From Palsa-1392 sp963819975 (GTDB taxonomy: Bacteria; Verrucomicrobiota; Verrucomicrobiia; Chthoniobacterales; UBA10450), in the NCBI GenBank assembly GCA_963819975.1, contig CAWFYE010000007.1:62001-126000 (forward strand): a stretch of 64,000 nucleotides of DNA, in the 5' to 3' direction. The notes beneath the pieces were generated by a model. That model searched no databases. It saw only the letters and a list, made by a program, of their open reading frames with translations, and was not told the DNA's origin. Positions 17,032-24,421 of the stretch are shown in pieces (position 1 is the stretch's first letter; each line of letters opens with the position of its first letter). Made by a program: the position numbers and the translations under genes.

Positions 17032-17853
17032 ATGGATTCCACGCCCGCGCCACTGATTCCGCAGGATGGTTGGCATTGCCTGCATCTTTTTTACCGGATC
17101 GAATACGGACAATGGCAGTTGCTCAACAGCGCCGAGCAGCGGGCTGCGAAAATCGCCCTCTCCACTCTCGTTCAGGAAACCCGCGCCCTGGAATCCACCC
17201 AGCTCCTTACCCTCAGCCAGGTAACGCCGAAAGCGGATCTCGGCTTCATGCTCATCACGCCTGATTTGCAGACCGCGAACCGGATCGAGAAACAGCTCAC
17301 TCTCTCGTTGGGCGCGGATGTCCTTGCCCCAGTTTACAGTTATCTTTCCCTCACGGAGGAAAGCGAATACATCACGACCGAGGAGCAATTCGGGGAGACG
17401 CTCGAGACGGAACAAAAACTGAAACGCGGCACCCCCGAGTTCGAGACCGGAATGCAGGATTTCCGCGAGCGGATGAAGAAATATCGGCAGGATCGCGTTT
17501 ATCCGGCTCTGCCCGACTGGCCAATCGTCTGCTTCTACAACATGACGAAACGACGCGGCGAGCAGCGCAATTGGTATTCCCTTCCCTACGAAGAGCGTCG
17601 CACTCTGATGGGCGGCCACGCGCGCGTCGGTCGCCAATATGCCGGCAAGGTGAAACAACTTATCACCGGCTCGACCGGCCTCGACGACGCGGAGTGGGGC
17701 GTGACCCTTTTCGCGCACGACACTTTCCAGATCAAAGCGATCGTTTACCAGATGCGCTTCGACGAAGTGAGCGCGGCCTACGCTGATTTCGGCGAATTTT
17801 ACATTGGCATTCAACTGCCGCTCGACGAACTGTTTCGCCGCCTGCAGCTCTAG
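17032..17853 (+). CDS. hemQ: Heme-dependent peroxidase / coproheme decarboxylase (HemQ, chlorite dismutase family)
   Basis: 273-residue Cld-family protein. The C-terminal half carries strong HemQ signatures: CFYNMTKRRGEQRNWYSLPY, MGGHARVGRQYAGKV (the His is the expected proximal heme ligand) and the closing FDEVSAAYADFGEFYIGI. HemQ/ChdC decarboxylates coproheme to heme b using peroxide, in the coproporphyrin-dependent pathway. The chlorite-dismutase distal arginine is not expected in this class, so chlorite detoxification is unlikely. No other heme gene is nearby. The tRNA-Ser gene begins 12 bases after its stop. Confidence 0.9.
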   Translation: MDSTPAPLIPQDGWHCLHLFYRIEYGQWQLLNSAEQRAAKIALSTLVQETRALESTQLLTLSQVTPKADLGFMLITPDLQTANRIEKQLTLSLGADVLAPVYSYLSLTEESEYITTEEQFGETLETEQKLKRGTPEFETGMQDFRERMKKYRQDRVYPALPDWPIVCFYNMTKRRGEQRNWYSLPYEERRTLMGGHARVGRQYAGKVKQLITGSTGLDDAEWGVTLFAHDTFQIKAIVYQMRFDEVSAAYADFGEFYIGIQLPLDELFRRLQL

Positions 17854-17864
17854 TTGCGCCTCTC

Positions 17865-17952
17865 GGATGGGTGGCAGAGTGGTCTAATGCGCACGCCTGG
17901 AAAGCGTGTTTGCCGCAAGGCAACCAGGGTTCGAATCCCTGCCCATCCGCCA
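17865..17952 (+). tRNA. tRNA-Ser (anticodon GGA)
   Basis: Cloverleaf visible by eye. The acceptor stem GGATGGG (17865-17871) pairs with CCCATCC (17942-17948), followed by discriminator G and an encoded CCA. The anticodon loop CTGGAAA has GGA at 17899-17901. A long variable arm (TTTGCCGCAAGGCAA) marks a class II serine tRNA, and GGTTCGAATCC forms the T arm. It reads UCC and UCU codons. Confidence 0.97.
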
Positions 17953-17963
17953 GCGCGGCTCTG

Positions 17964-18653
17964 CTAGGTCTCGTTAGGCTGGCGCCGGCTCAGGACCTGC
18001 GTCGTCTGTCGCACTTTGATGATGCTATTCCCCGGCAGCACGCCGCGGAAGTTTGTTCCCGGGTAGATAATGCAGTCGCGCCCAACGACCGCGCCGGGGT
18101 TCAGAACCGCATTGCATCCGATCTCGGAACGGTCACCTATGATCGCGCCAAATTTCCGCAAGCCGGTTGCGATCATTCCGTCGGTCGCGAGAACGCTGAT
18201 CTCGGCGTGATCGAGTTTCACGTTCGACAAAATCACCCCCGCACCGAGGTGCGCCTTGTAGCCCAGAATCGAGTCACCCACGTAGCTGAAATGCGGGATC
18301 TGCGCGTCGTCAAAAATGATGCTGTTCTTGAACTCGCATGAGTTCCCCATCACCACGTTGTTCCCCACGATGACGTTTTCGCGGACATAACAGCCGGCAC
18401 GAATGTGACAATTCTCACCAATCCAAGCCGGGCCTTTTAACATCGCGCCCTGTTCCACGATCGTGCCCTGGCCGATAAAAATGGAATCGCTGATGAATGG
18501 TTTCCCGATCAGCTCTCCCAAAACCGCGGGCTTGAGCCGAAATTGCAAATAACTCGGGATCTGCTTGAGCGCTTCCCAGACATATTTGTCAGCCTCGAAT
18601 AACTTCGAATGCGCGGTGTGTTCGAGTTCGAAAAATTCGGCGGCGCTAAACAT
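17964..18653 (-). CDS. Left-handed beta-helix (hexapeptide) transferase-like protein
   Basis: 229 residues from the ATG at 18653. Residues 60-200 show hexapeptide repeats (IGQGTIVEQGAMLKGPAWIG, then ENCHIRAGCYVRENVIVGNN) as in GlmU/LpxA-type acyl- or nucleotidyltransferases. An N-terminal helical segment (MFSAAEFFELEHTAHSKLFE) precedes the helix. The central insert NSIIFDDAQIPHFSYVGDSI resembles the C-terminal domain of GlmU-like sugar-nucleotide enzymes. No nucleotidyltransferase domain is present, so it may act with one in trans. It is last in the suhB-like/ispF/cysS run. Confidence 0.8.
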   Translation of the reverse strand: MFSAAEFFELEHTAHSKLFEADKYVWEALKQIPSYLQFRLKPAVLGELIGKPFISDSIFIGQGTIVEQGAMLKGPAWIGENCHIRAGCYVRENVIVGNNVVMGNSCEFKNSIIFDDAQIPHFSYVGDSILGYKAHLGAGVILSNVKLDHAEISVLATDGMIATGLRKFGAIIGDRSEIGCNAVLNPGAVVGRDCIIYPGTNFRGVLPGNSIIKVRQTTQVLSRRQPNET

Positions 18654-18682
18654 GGCGTCAGGCGTAAACTGCGACGCGCTCG

Positions 18683-20080
18683 TTAGGCGCCGGCCCGGCG
18701 GGTCAGGACCTGTCCTTCTTTCGTGTCCCGCACCGCCCAACCGCGCGCCTCGATGGCGTCGCGCAATTCATCACTTTTTTGCCAGTTCTTGGCAAGCCGC
18801 GCCTGCACGCGCTCCTCCGTCAGTTGCTCGATTTCGGCCGGCGTTTTTTCCTCCTCCGCCCCAAAAGCGAGCACACGGTTGATTCGCTCCCACCAATTCA
18901 ACCAGGCCCGCGCCCGCGCCGGGTCGATCCCGCGATCGAGCTCACGGTTGCTCTCGCGCACCTGCTCAAACAAATGTCCGAGTGCGGCCGAGATGTTGAG
19001 ATCGTCATCCAGCGCTTCGGCAAATTTGTCGTCGACAATCTCCGGCGCCTCCATTTCCGCGGCGACCGTTTCCCGCAACCGGCGCAGCCATTCGTCGATT
19101 CGCGACAGCGCCTGGCGCGCTTCCTCCATTCCTTCCCAGGTGAAATTGAGCGGCGCACGATAATGCACCCGGATGAGCGCATAACGGACTTCCCGGCCGC
19201 TGTAGCCCTTCTCCAGGACATCGCGCAACGTGTAAAAATTGCCTAACGACTTCGACATCTTCTGGCCGTCGACCAGGAGGTGTGCGCAATGCAGCCAGTA
19301 GCGGACAAACGCTTTCCCGCTGCAACCTTCCGACTGCGCGATCTCGGCCTCGTGATGCGGAAAGATGTTGTCCACCCCACCGCAATGAATGTCGATCTGC
19401 TCGCCTAGTAATGACGTGGCCATGGCGCTGCACTCGATATGCCAGCCGGGCCGGCCGCGACCCCACGGACTTTCCCACCAGACATCGCCGTCCTCCTCGT
19501 CCCACGCCTTCCAGAGCGCGAAATCGCCGACGTGTTCCTTGTCGTACTCGTCGCTCTTCACCCGGCCGGTGGAACGCAATTCCGCGAGGTCGAAGTGTGC
19601 GAGGTGGCCGTATTTCGGGAAACGATTGATCCGGTAGTAAACCGATTTGTCATCAGCCTGGTAGGCAAGGTCGAGTGCGATCAATTTTTCGATCATCGCG
19701 ATCATCGCCGCGACGAAGCGCTCTTCGGTCGCGGATGGAAAAGCATTGGCCCGCTTGATCTGCAACGTCGCGACATCTTCGAAGAACGCTTCCTTAAACG
19801 GAGCAGTGAAGTCCCCCAGCGGAAGATTGGCCGCGCGGCTGCCGCGGATCGTCTTGTCGTCCACGTCGGTCAGGTTCATGACTCGCTCGACCGCGTAACG
19901 GCGTTCCTCGAGATGACGCTGCAGGAGGTCTTCGAAAATGTAGGCGCGGAAGTTTCCGATGTGCGCGTGGCTGTAAACGGTCGGCCCGCAGGTGTACATC
20001 TTGACCGCGCGTCCCGCCGGATCGAGCGGCTGAAACTCCTCGATCGTGCGCGAGTAGGTGTTGAAGAAACGAAGTGCCAT
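18683..20080 (-). CDS. cysS: Cysteinyl-tRNA synthetase
   Basis: 465-residue class I aminoacyl-tRNA synthetase of the usual length. The HIGH-type motif appears in TVYSHAHIGNFRAY and the KMSKS loop in DGQKMSKSLGNF. The zinc-binding cysteine in the early YTCGPTV and the ECSAMATSLLG and HHEAEIAQSEG blocks are all present. It charges tRNA-Cys. It lies between ispF (23 bases upstream) and the hexapeptide protein (29 bases downstream). The stop TAA is inside GCCTAACGA (18680-18688). Confidence 0.97.
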   Translation of the reverse strand: MALRFFNTYSRTIEEFQPLDPAGRAVKMYTCGPTVYSHAHIGNFRAYIFEDLLQRHLEERRYAVERVMNLTDVDDKTIRGSRAANLPLGDFTAPFKEAFFEDVATLQIKRANAFPSATEERFVAAMIAMIEKLIALDLAYQADDKSVYYRINRFPKYGHLAHFDLAELRSTGRVKSDEYDKEHVGDFALWKAWDEEDGDVWWESPWGRGRPGWHIECSAMATSLLGEQIDIHCGGVDNIFPHHEAEIAQSEGCSGKAFVRYWLHCAHLLVDGQKMSKSLGNFYTLRDVLEKGYSGREVRYALIRVHYRAPLNFTWEGMEEARQALSRIDEWLRRLRETVAAEMEAPEIVDDKFAEALDDDLNISAALGHLFEQVRESNRELDRGIDPARARAWLNWWERINRVLAFGAEEEKTPAEIEQLTEERVQARLAKNWQKSDELRDAIEARGWAVRDTKEGQVLTRRAGA

Positions 20081-20103
20081 CGGTCAGGTCGAGCGACTCA
20101 CTA

Positions 20104-20580
20104 TCATCCCTCCTGCACGCTCGCCACTGCCATCGCGGCCATTCCTTCGCCGCGACCGAGCGCGCCCATTCCTTCGTTTGTCGTCGCCTTGATTCCGACG
20201 CGCGTCGCGTCGATTCCGAGCGCCGCGGCCAGCTTCGCCCGCATCGCCTCGAGATGCGGACCGATCTTCGGCGCTTCCGCGATCAGCGTCGCATCCACGT
20301 TCGCCACCCGGCAATTCTTCCCCGTTAGGATTTCGCCGACCCGCCGTAAAATATCCAAGCTGCTGATCCCGCGAATCGTTTCATCGGTGTTTGGAAAATG
20401 ATGTCCGATGTCGCGCTCGCCGATTGCGCCTAACAATGCGTCGGCGATCGCATGGGTCAGGACATCGGCGTCGGAATGTCCTTCCAGACCAAGCGCGTGC
20501 GGGATTTCGACTCCCCCGAGCACGAGCTTGCGGCCTTCCTCGAAACGGTGCGCGTCGTAACCAATGCCAGAGCGAAACAT
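20104..20580 (-). CDS. ispF: 2-C-methyl-D-erythritol 2,4-cyclodiphosphate synthase
   Basis: 158-residue enzyme of the MEP isoprenoid pathway. The start MFRSGIGYDAHRF holds the zinc ligands (D-x-H), with GHSDADVLTHAIADALLGA and the IGHHFPNTDE block following; the C-terminus KATTNEGMGALGRGEG is canonical. It cyclises CDP-ME-2-phosphate. It lies 9 bases after the inositol-monophosphatase-like gene and before cysS, so it is probably cotranscribed with both. Confidence 0.97.
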   Translation of the reverse strand: MFRSGIGYDAHRFEEGRKLVLGGVEIPHALGLEGHSDADVLTHAIADALLGAIGERDIGHHFPNTDETIRGISSLDILRRVGEILTGKNCRVANVDATLIAEAPKIGPHLEAMRAKLAAALGIDATRVGIKATTNEGMGALGRGEGMAAMAVASVQEG

Positions 20581-20589
20581 GTCGTCAGG

Positions 20590-21333
20590 TTAGCGCAGTT
20601 CGAGCCGGCCGTTGGAAGCGACGATCCGAAACTTGTCGGGCATGTCCTGGCGCGCTTCCATTTCCACCCGGCCGCCAGCAGCTTCGACCAGGAGCCAGCC
20701 GGCCGCGATGTCCCAGAGACTGATCCCCTGCTCGATGTAAGCGTCAAGCCGGCCGCAGGCGACATACGCCATGTCGAGCGCGGCGCTCCCGAGCATGCGG
20801 CATTTCCGCACTTTGTGCACCATCTGTTCAAGGAGCGGGAGTCCGGCCTCGATCGTTGCCTGCGTCTTGGCCAATCCGATCGAGACAACGGCTTCGGCGA
20901 GATTGGCGCGGGCGCTGACCTGAAACGGTTTTCCATTCAAGAACGGCGGCAGCCCTTTTTCGGCGCTCCAAAGTTCGTCGCGGATCGGATCGTAAACCAC
21001 TCCGACGATCACTTCACCGCGAAAACGGAGCGCGATCGAGACGCAAAAATGCGGGATGCCGTAGAAAAAATTTACCGTCCCGTCGAGCGGATCGACGACC
21101 CATTGGTATTCGCTCGCCTGATCGCCCACGATTCCTTCCTCGCCGTAAAGCGCGTGCTCCGGAAAGCGTTCGAGCAGGATTTTTGTGATCAAATCCTGCG
21201 CCAGGACATCGACTTCGAGCTTGATGTCGTGCGCGGTTGTTGAATTAACCGTGAGCGGCTTCTCGAAGTGCGTGCGGAGCAGTTCGCCGGCCGCCTGCGC
21301 CGCTTCTTTAGCGACCTCGAGAAATTTTTCCAT
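20590..21333 (-). CDS. Inositol monophosphatase family protein (SuhB-like)
   Basis: 247-residue magnesium-dependent sugar-phosphatase. Metal-site motifs are present: GEEGIVGD (Glu), WVVDPLDGTVNFFYGIPHFC (the DPxDGT block) and the C-terminal LWDIAAGWLLVEAAGG. It may dephosphorylate inositol-1-phosphate or act as a SuhB-like rRNA-processing factor; sequence alone does not decide. It is the first gene of a run with ispF and cysS. Confidence 0.92.
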   Translation of the reverse strand: MEKFLEVAKEAAQAAGELLRTHFEKPLTVNSTTAHDIKLEVDVLAQDLITKILLERFPEHALYGEEGIVGDQASEYQWVVDPLDGTVNFFYGIPHFCVSIALRFRGEVIVGVVYDPIRDELWSAEKGLPPFLNGKPFQVSARANLAEAVVSIGLAKTQATIEAGLPLLEQMVHKVRKCRMLGSAALDMAYVACGRLDAYIEQGISLWDIAAGWLLVEAAGGRVEMEARQDMPDKFRIVASNGRLELR

Positions 21334-21380
21334 TGGCCCAACCTAGCCGATTCTGCGCTTCGCCCGCGACGTTTTTGCGT

Positions 21381-21418
21381 AAAAAAAACCGGGAGAAGAA
21401 AATGAATTCTTCCCCCGG
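21381..21418 (-). terminator. Rho-independent terminator of the lysine-rich peptide gene
   Basis: Read on the minus strand, a CCGGGGGAAGAA / TTCTTCTCCCGG-type stem (21389-21418, one mismatch) is followed at once by eight U residues (21381-21388). It lies about 60 bases after the stop of the 32-residue lysine-rich gene and before the suhB-like gene. It is one of the few textbook terminators in the window. Confidence 0.85.
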
Positions 21419-21476
21419 GTTGAAGTTAACATGAACGAAGAACGGCTCTGTCACCGCCCTTCTGTGGAGAGCGGCT

Positions 21477-21575
21477 TTAGTGTTTCTTCTTAGCCGTTGC
21501 TTTTTTCTTAGTCGCCATCTTTTTCTTGGCGGGTGCCTTTTTCTTGGCGGCAGCCTTTTTTTTCTTTGCTGGCAT
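21477..21575 (-). CDS. Lysine-rich histone-H1-like peptide (32 aa)
   Basis: A 33-codon ORF reads MPAKKKKAAAKKKAPAKKKM and continues ATKKKATAKKKH; 17 of 32 residues are Lys, in AKKK/TKKK repeats. This is the composition of bacterial histone-H1-like tails (Hc1/AlgP type). A G-rich ribosome site (GGGGGGATTCCC then ATG) precedes the start, and a strong terminator follows, so it is very likely a real short gene with its own transcript. It may bind DNA or RNA. It sits between coaB and the suhB-like gene. Confidence 0.75.
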   Translation of the reverse strand: MPAKKKKAAAKKKAPAKKKMATKKKATAKKKH

Positions 21576-21655
21576 AGGGAATCCCCCCTTTCAATCCGCA
21601 GAAGCGGTCTGTGAACAGTATGTGAATAACTTCACTTTCATCGTGTCACTAATCG

Positions 21656-22309
21656 TCATGTTTTTTTTGTCAAACATTTTTCGCGCGCATCCAAAATTAT
21701 TTTCAGCAAAGCGCGCGCCAGCTCGGTTTTTTTTCCGCGCGAAAGTTTTTTTTCCCCGCCGTCTTTGAAAAAGATTTCGAACTCATTCTCGTCGGAATCC
21801 ATTCCGATGTCGCTTCGACCGACATCATTTGCCACCAGAAGATCGCAATTTTTCTCCACCATCTTGCGTTGCGCATGCGCGCGCAGCTCCTCCGTTTCGG
21901 CCGCGAATCCGACCACAAAACAAGCGTGCCGGACACTCGTTAGGCTGGAAAGAATGTCGCGCGTCGGCTCGAGCGCGAGAGAAAATGGTCCGGGCTCTTT
22001 TTTCATTTTCTGCGGTGCATAACGAGCCGGTTTGTAATCGCAAACCGCGGCGCACATCACGAAAACGTCGCAGTGCGCGAAATGCGCGGCAGCGGCAGTG
22101 AACATTTCGTCGCCGGTCGTAACGAACACGGCTTCGGCACGTGGCGGCGCGGCGATCGCGACGGGTCCACTGATCAAAACCACCTCATGGCCGGCTTCGA
22201 GCGCGGCGGCGGCGATCGCGTAGCCCATCTTGCCCGACGATCGGTTGCTCAGGTAGCGCACCGGATCGAGCGGCTCGCGCGTCGGCCCGGCGGTGACAAC
22301 GAACTTCAC
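21656..22309 (-). CDS. coaB: Phosphopantothenate-cysteine ligase (CoaB) as a separate protein
   Basis: 217 residues matching the C-terminal half of the usual Dfp/CoaBC fusion. It starts MKFVVTAGPTREPLDPVRYL, followed by SNRSSGKMG, the nucleotide-binding core, and has the VANDVG segment. It condenses cysteine with 4'-phosphopantothenate, the second step after PanK in CoA synthesis. In most bacteria it is fused to CoaC; here the start overlaps the coaC stop by 4 bases, so the two are coupled but separate. Confidence 0.93.
   Translation of the reverse strand: MKFVVTAGPTREPLDPVRYLSNRSSGKMGYAIAAAALEAGHEVVLISGPVAIAAPPRAEAVFVTTGDEMFTAAAAHFAHCDVFVMCAAVCDYKPARYAPQKMKKEPGPFSLALEPTRDILSSLTSVRHACFVVGFAAETEELRAHAQRKMVEKNCDLLVANDVGRSDIGMDSDENEFEIFFKDGGEKKLSRGKKTELARALLKIILDAREKCLTKKT
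21668..21696 (-). promoter_or_regulatory. Possible promoter of the lysine-rich peptide gene
   Basis: On the minus strand a perfect TTGACA lies at 21668-21673 inside the 3' end of coaB, in an A/T-rich stretch. The candidate -10 about 16 bases on (TAGTGA, near 21646-21651, downstream on this strand) is weak. Its place upstream of a short gene with its own terminator is the main support. Confidence 0.3.
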
Positions 22310-22872
22310 GCGATCAAATTTTCTTTGCTTGCGAGCAGGAACTCGGCGCGGAAGGCGATCTCATCCACTTTCCACAAGCGGCCGATCCCTTCATAGCCGC
22401 AGGCCAGCATGCCGGCTTCCGGCCCGATGAATTCGACTCCGCGCCCCCCTAACGTCGCCACGTTTTCTTTCGTCGCCGGGTGTTCCCACATTTTTCCGTT
22501 CATGGCCGGTGCGAGCAGGATCGGCGCGCGGGTCGCGAGGGCGATCGCGGCCAGCGGATGCCCGGCCAGTCCATGCGCCAGCTCGGCAATGATATTTGCC
22601 GTGGCGGGCGCGATCACGAGCAGATCGGCGCGATCGGCGAGCGCGATGTGGCCGGGATGCCAGCTTTGCTTTTCATCGTAGAAACTGGTCGTGACCGGAT
22701 TCTTCGAAAGCGTCTGCAATGTGAGCGGGGTGATGAATTCGGCCGCGTCTTTCGTCATCACGACGTGGACGTCATGTCCCTGTTTCACGAGCAGGCTGGC
22801 AAGCTCGGCCGATTTGTAAGCGGCGATCGAGCCGGTCACGCCGAGGATCACGGAGCGTTGCTTTTTCTTCAT
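22306..22872 (-). CDS. coaC: Phosphopantothenoylcysteine decarboxylase (CoaC) as a separate protein
   Basis: 188 residues from the ATG at 22872, overlapping a GCCTAACGATG junction with gmk. It is a flavoprotein with ILGVTGSIAAYKSAELASLL, the active-site His in QSWHPGHIALADRADLLV, LAPAMNGKMW and the substrate-clamp cysteine in GMLACGYEG. It decarboxylates phosphopantothenoylcysteine to phosphopantetheine. A 42-residue upstream extension in the frame overlaps gmk and is rejected. It lies between gmk and coaB in a tightly packed operon. Confidence 0.93.
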   Translation of the reverse strand: MKKKQRSVILGVTGSIAAYKSAELASLLVKQGHDVHVVMTKDAAEFITPLTLQTLSKNPVTTSFYDEKQSWHPGHIALADRADLLVIAPATANIIAELAHGLAGHPLAAIALATRAPILLAPAMNGKMWEHPATKENVATLGGRGVEFIGPEAGMLACGYEGIGRLWKVDEIAFRAEFLLASKENLIA

Positions 22873-22874
22873 CG

Positions 22875-23495
22875 TTAGGCGCTTTCGGAGGTGATGAGAC
22901 GGCTGCTCAAATAACGTTCCGCGCCCATGATCTGGCGGAACTTGAGCAGATCCTCTTCCATCGAACGGCTGATGATGGTGTAGCGATAATCGCGCCACAG
23001 TTCCATCTCGCGGGCCGCGGTTCGAAGGCGCACTTCGATCTGCGCCGGCGTTTCGGTGCCGCGTTTCGTCAGGCGGCGGCGCAATTCCTCGAGATCGGGC
23101 GGCATGATAAAAACATCGGCCAGCGACTGGCGGACGAAAGCGTCGTCGAAGGCGCGAATCGCGGCCGCGCCCTGGATATCGATATCGATCAGAACATCGA
23201 CTCCCTCGCGCAGGTTGTTCACGATCGGGTCGCGCAGCGTGCCGTAGTATTTCCCATGCACCTTGGCGTGCTCGAGGAATTCTCCGGCATCGACCCGGGC
23301 GAGAAAATCTGGCTGGGAGATGAAATGATAATCTTCGCCGTCGATTTCGCCGGCCCGCGGTGCGCGCGTGGTGCAGGAAACCGAGTAAACGAAGTCGGGC
23401 GTTTGCCGCAAGGCGTCGCAGAGCGTCGTCTTGCCCGCACCGGAGGGCGCGGAGACGACGAAGAGAATTCCGTAACGACTAAATTCCTTACTCAA
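22875..23495 (-). CDS. gmk: Guanylate kinase
   Basis: Phosphorylates GMP to GDP. The P-loop VVSAPSGAGKTTL, the guanylate-binding block SCTTRAPRAGEIDGEDYHFI and GKYYGTLRDPI are all visible. The TTG at 23495 is chosen as start: it overlaps the yicC stop by 8 bases and puts the P-loop at the usual distance. The longer reading to 23543 would overlap yicC by over 50 bases. No rpoZ lies between gmk and coaC, unlike the common gmk-rpoZ-coaBC order. Confidence 0.93.
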   Translation of the reverse strand: MSKEFSRYGILFVVSAPSGAGKTTLCDALRQTPDFVYSVSCTTRAPRAGEIDGEDYHFISQPDFLARVDAGEFLEHAKVHGKYYGTLRDPIVNNLREGVDVLIDIDIQGAAAIRAFDDAFVRQSLADVFIMPPDLEELRRRLTKRGTETPAQIEVRLRTAAREMELWRDYRYTIISRSMEEDLLKFRQIMGAERYLSSRLITSESA

Positions 23496-24363
23496 GATTT
23501 TGGATTTGCTCGCGGATCTTTTCCACCTCGGCCTTGCAGGCAACGACGTGCCGGGAAATTTCCGCGTCGCCCGCCTTTGCGCCTAACGTATTCAGCTCAC
23601 GCGAAATTTCCTGCGTAATAAATTCGAGAGTGCGCCCGACCGGCTCCTCTTTGCGGAGATGATGGGCAAACTGCGCGAGATGACTTTCGAGCCGGGTCAG
23701 CTCCTCCGAAACGTCGGAACGATCGGCGAAAAAAGCGACCTCCTTGACCAGGCGCTCGTCGTTAGGCTGAAGTTCGAGACCGGCTTTACTGATCCTTTCG
23801 AGGAGAGTGATGCGATATTTTTCGGTCACGGCAGGATGTTTTTTCCGGATTTCCTTCAGCTCCTGGCGCAGGACTTTGAGACGGCGAATCAGATCCTTCG
23901 CCAGGTGCTTGCCTTCCTTTTCGCGCATCTTGATCAGCTCGCCGAGCGCGTCGCCGAGCGCTTCTTCGAGAGCCGGCCAGACTTCGTTAGGGACGAGATC
24001 GTCTTCCGCAAAACGGAGGACACCAGGGGCCTTTAAAATCATCCCGATCGTGATTTCGCCGGTCACGCCCAATTCCTTTTGCAGCGCCCGCATGCCGTCG
24101 TGATAGGAACGGGCGAGGGCACGATCGAGAGCGAGGGTGCGAGAATTCTGCGCCTTCGGGTCGAAGGACACGACCACATTGGTCCGCCCGCGAGCGAGAC
24201 GTTCGCTCACCATCTGGCGAACCCGCGGCTCGAGCGCACCCAGCTCGCGCGGCAGATTGATCACGATGTCGCTTTGTTTGCGATTCACCGAGTTGACTTC
24301 GACGCTGATTTTGGCGCCACCGCGATCGCTTTGGCCGCGACCATAACCAGTCATACTTCTCAT
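23488..24363 (-). CDS. yicC: YicC-family endoribonuclease
   Basis: 291 residues. It begins MRSMTGYGRGQSDRGGAKIS, the family hallmark, with VNSVNRKQSDIVINLPREL next and the C-terminal DUF1732 block (VGRTLEFITQEISRELNTLG) ending in a Glu-rich helix. YicC proteins are endoribonucleases linked to sRNA turnover and stationary-phase fitness. It is the first gene of yicC-gmk-coaC-coaB. An upstream extension to 24486 is not family-like. Three CGTTAGG motif copies lie inside (23581, 23760, 23985). Confidence 0.93.
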   Translation of the reverse strand: MRSMTGYGRGQSDRGGAKISVEVNSVNRKQSDIVINLPRELGALEPRVRQMVSERLARGRTNVVVSFDPKAQNSRTLALDRALARSYHDGMRALQKELGVTGEITIGMILKAPGVLRFAEDDLVPNEVWPALEEALGDALGELIKMREKEGKHLAKDLIRRLKVLRQELKEIRKKHPAVTEKYRITLLERISKAGLELQPNDERLVKEVAFFADRSDVSEELTRLESHLAQFAHHLRKEEPVGRTLEFITQEISRELNTLGAKAGDAEISRHVVACKAEVEKIREQIQNLE

Positions 24364-24421
24364 CGGATGGCAGCTTCGAAAAATTCCGGCGGAATAACAA
24401 ATGGAAAGACGCGGCCGTTTT

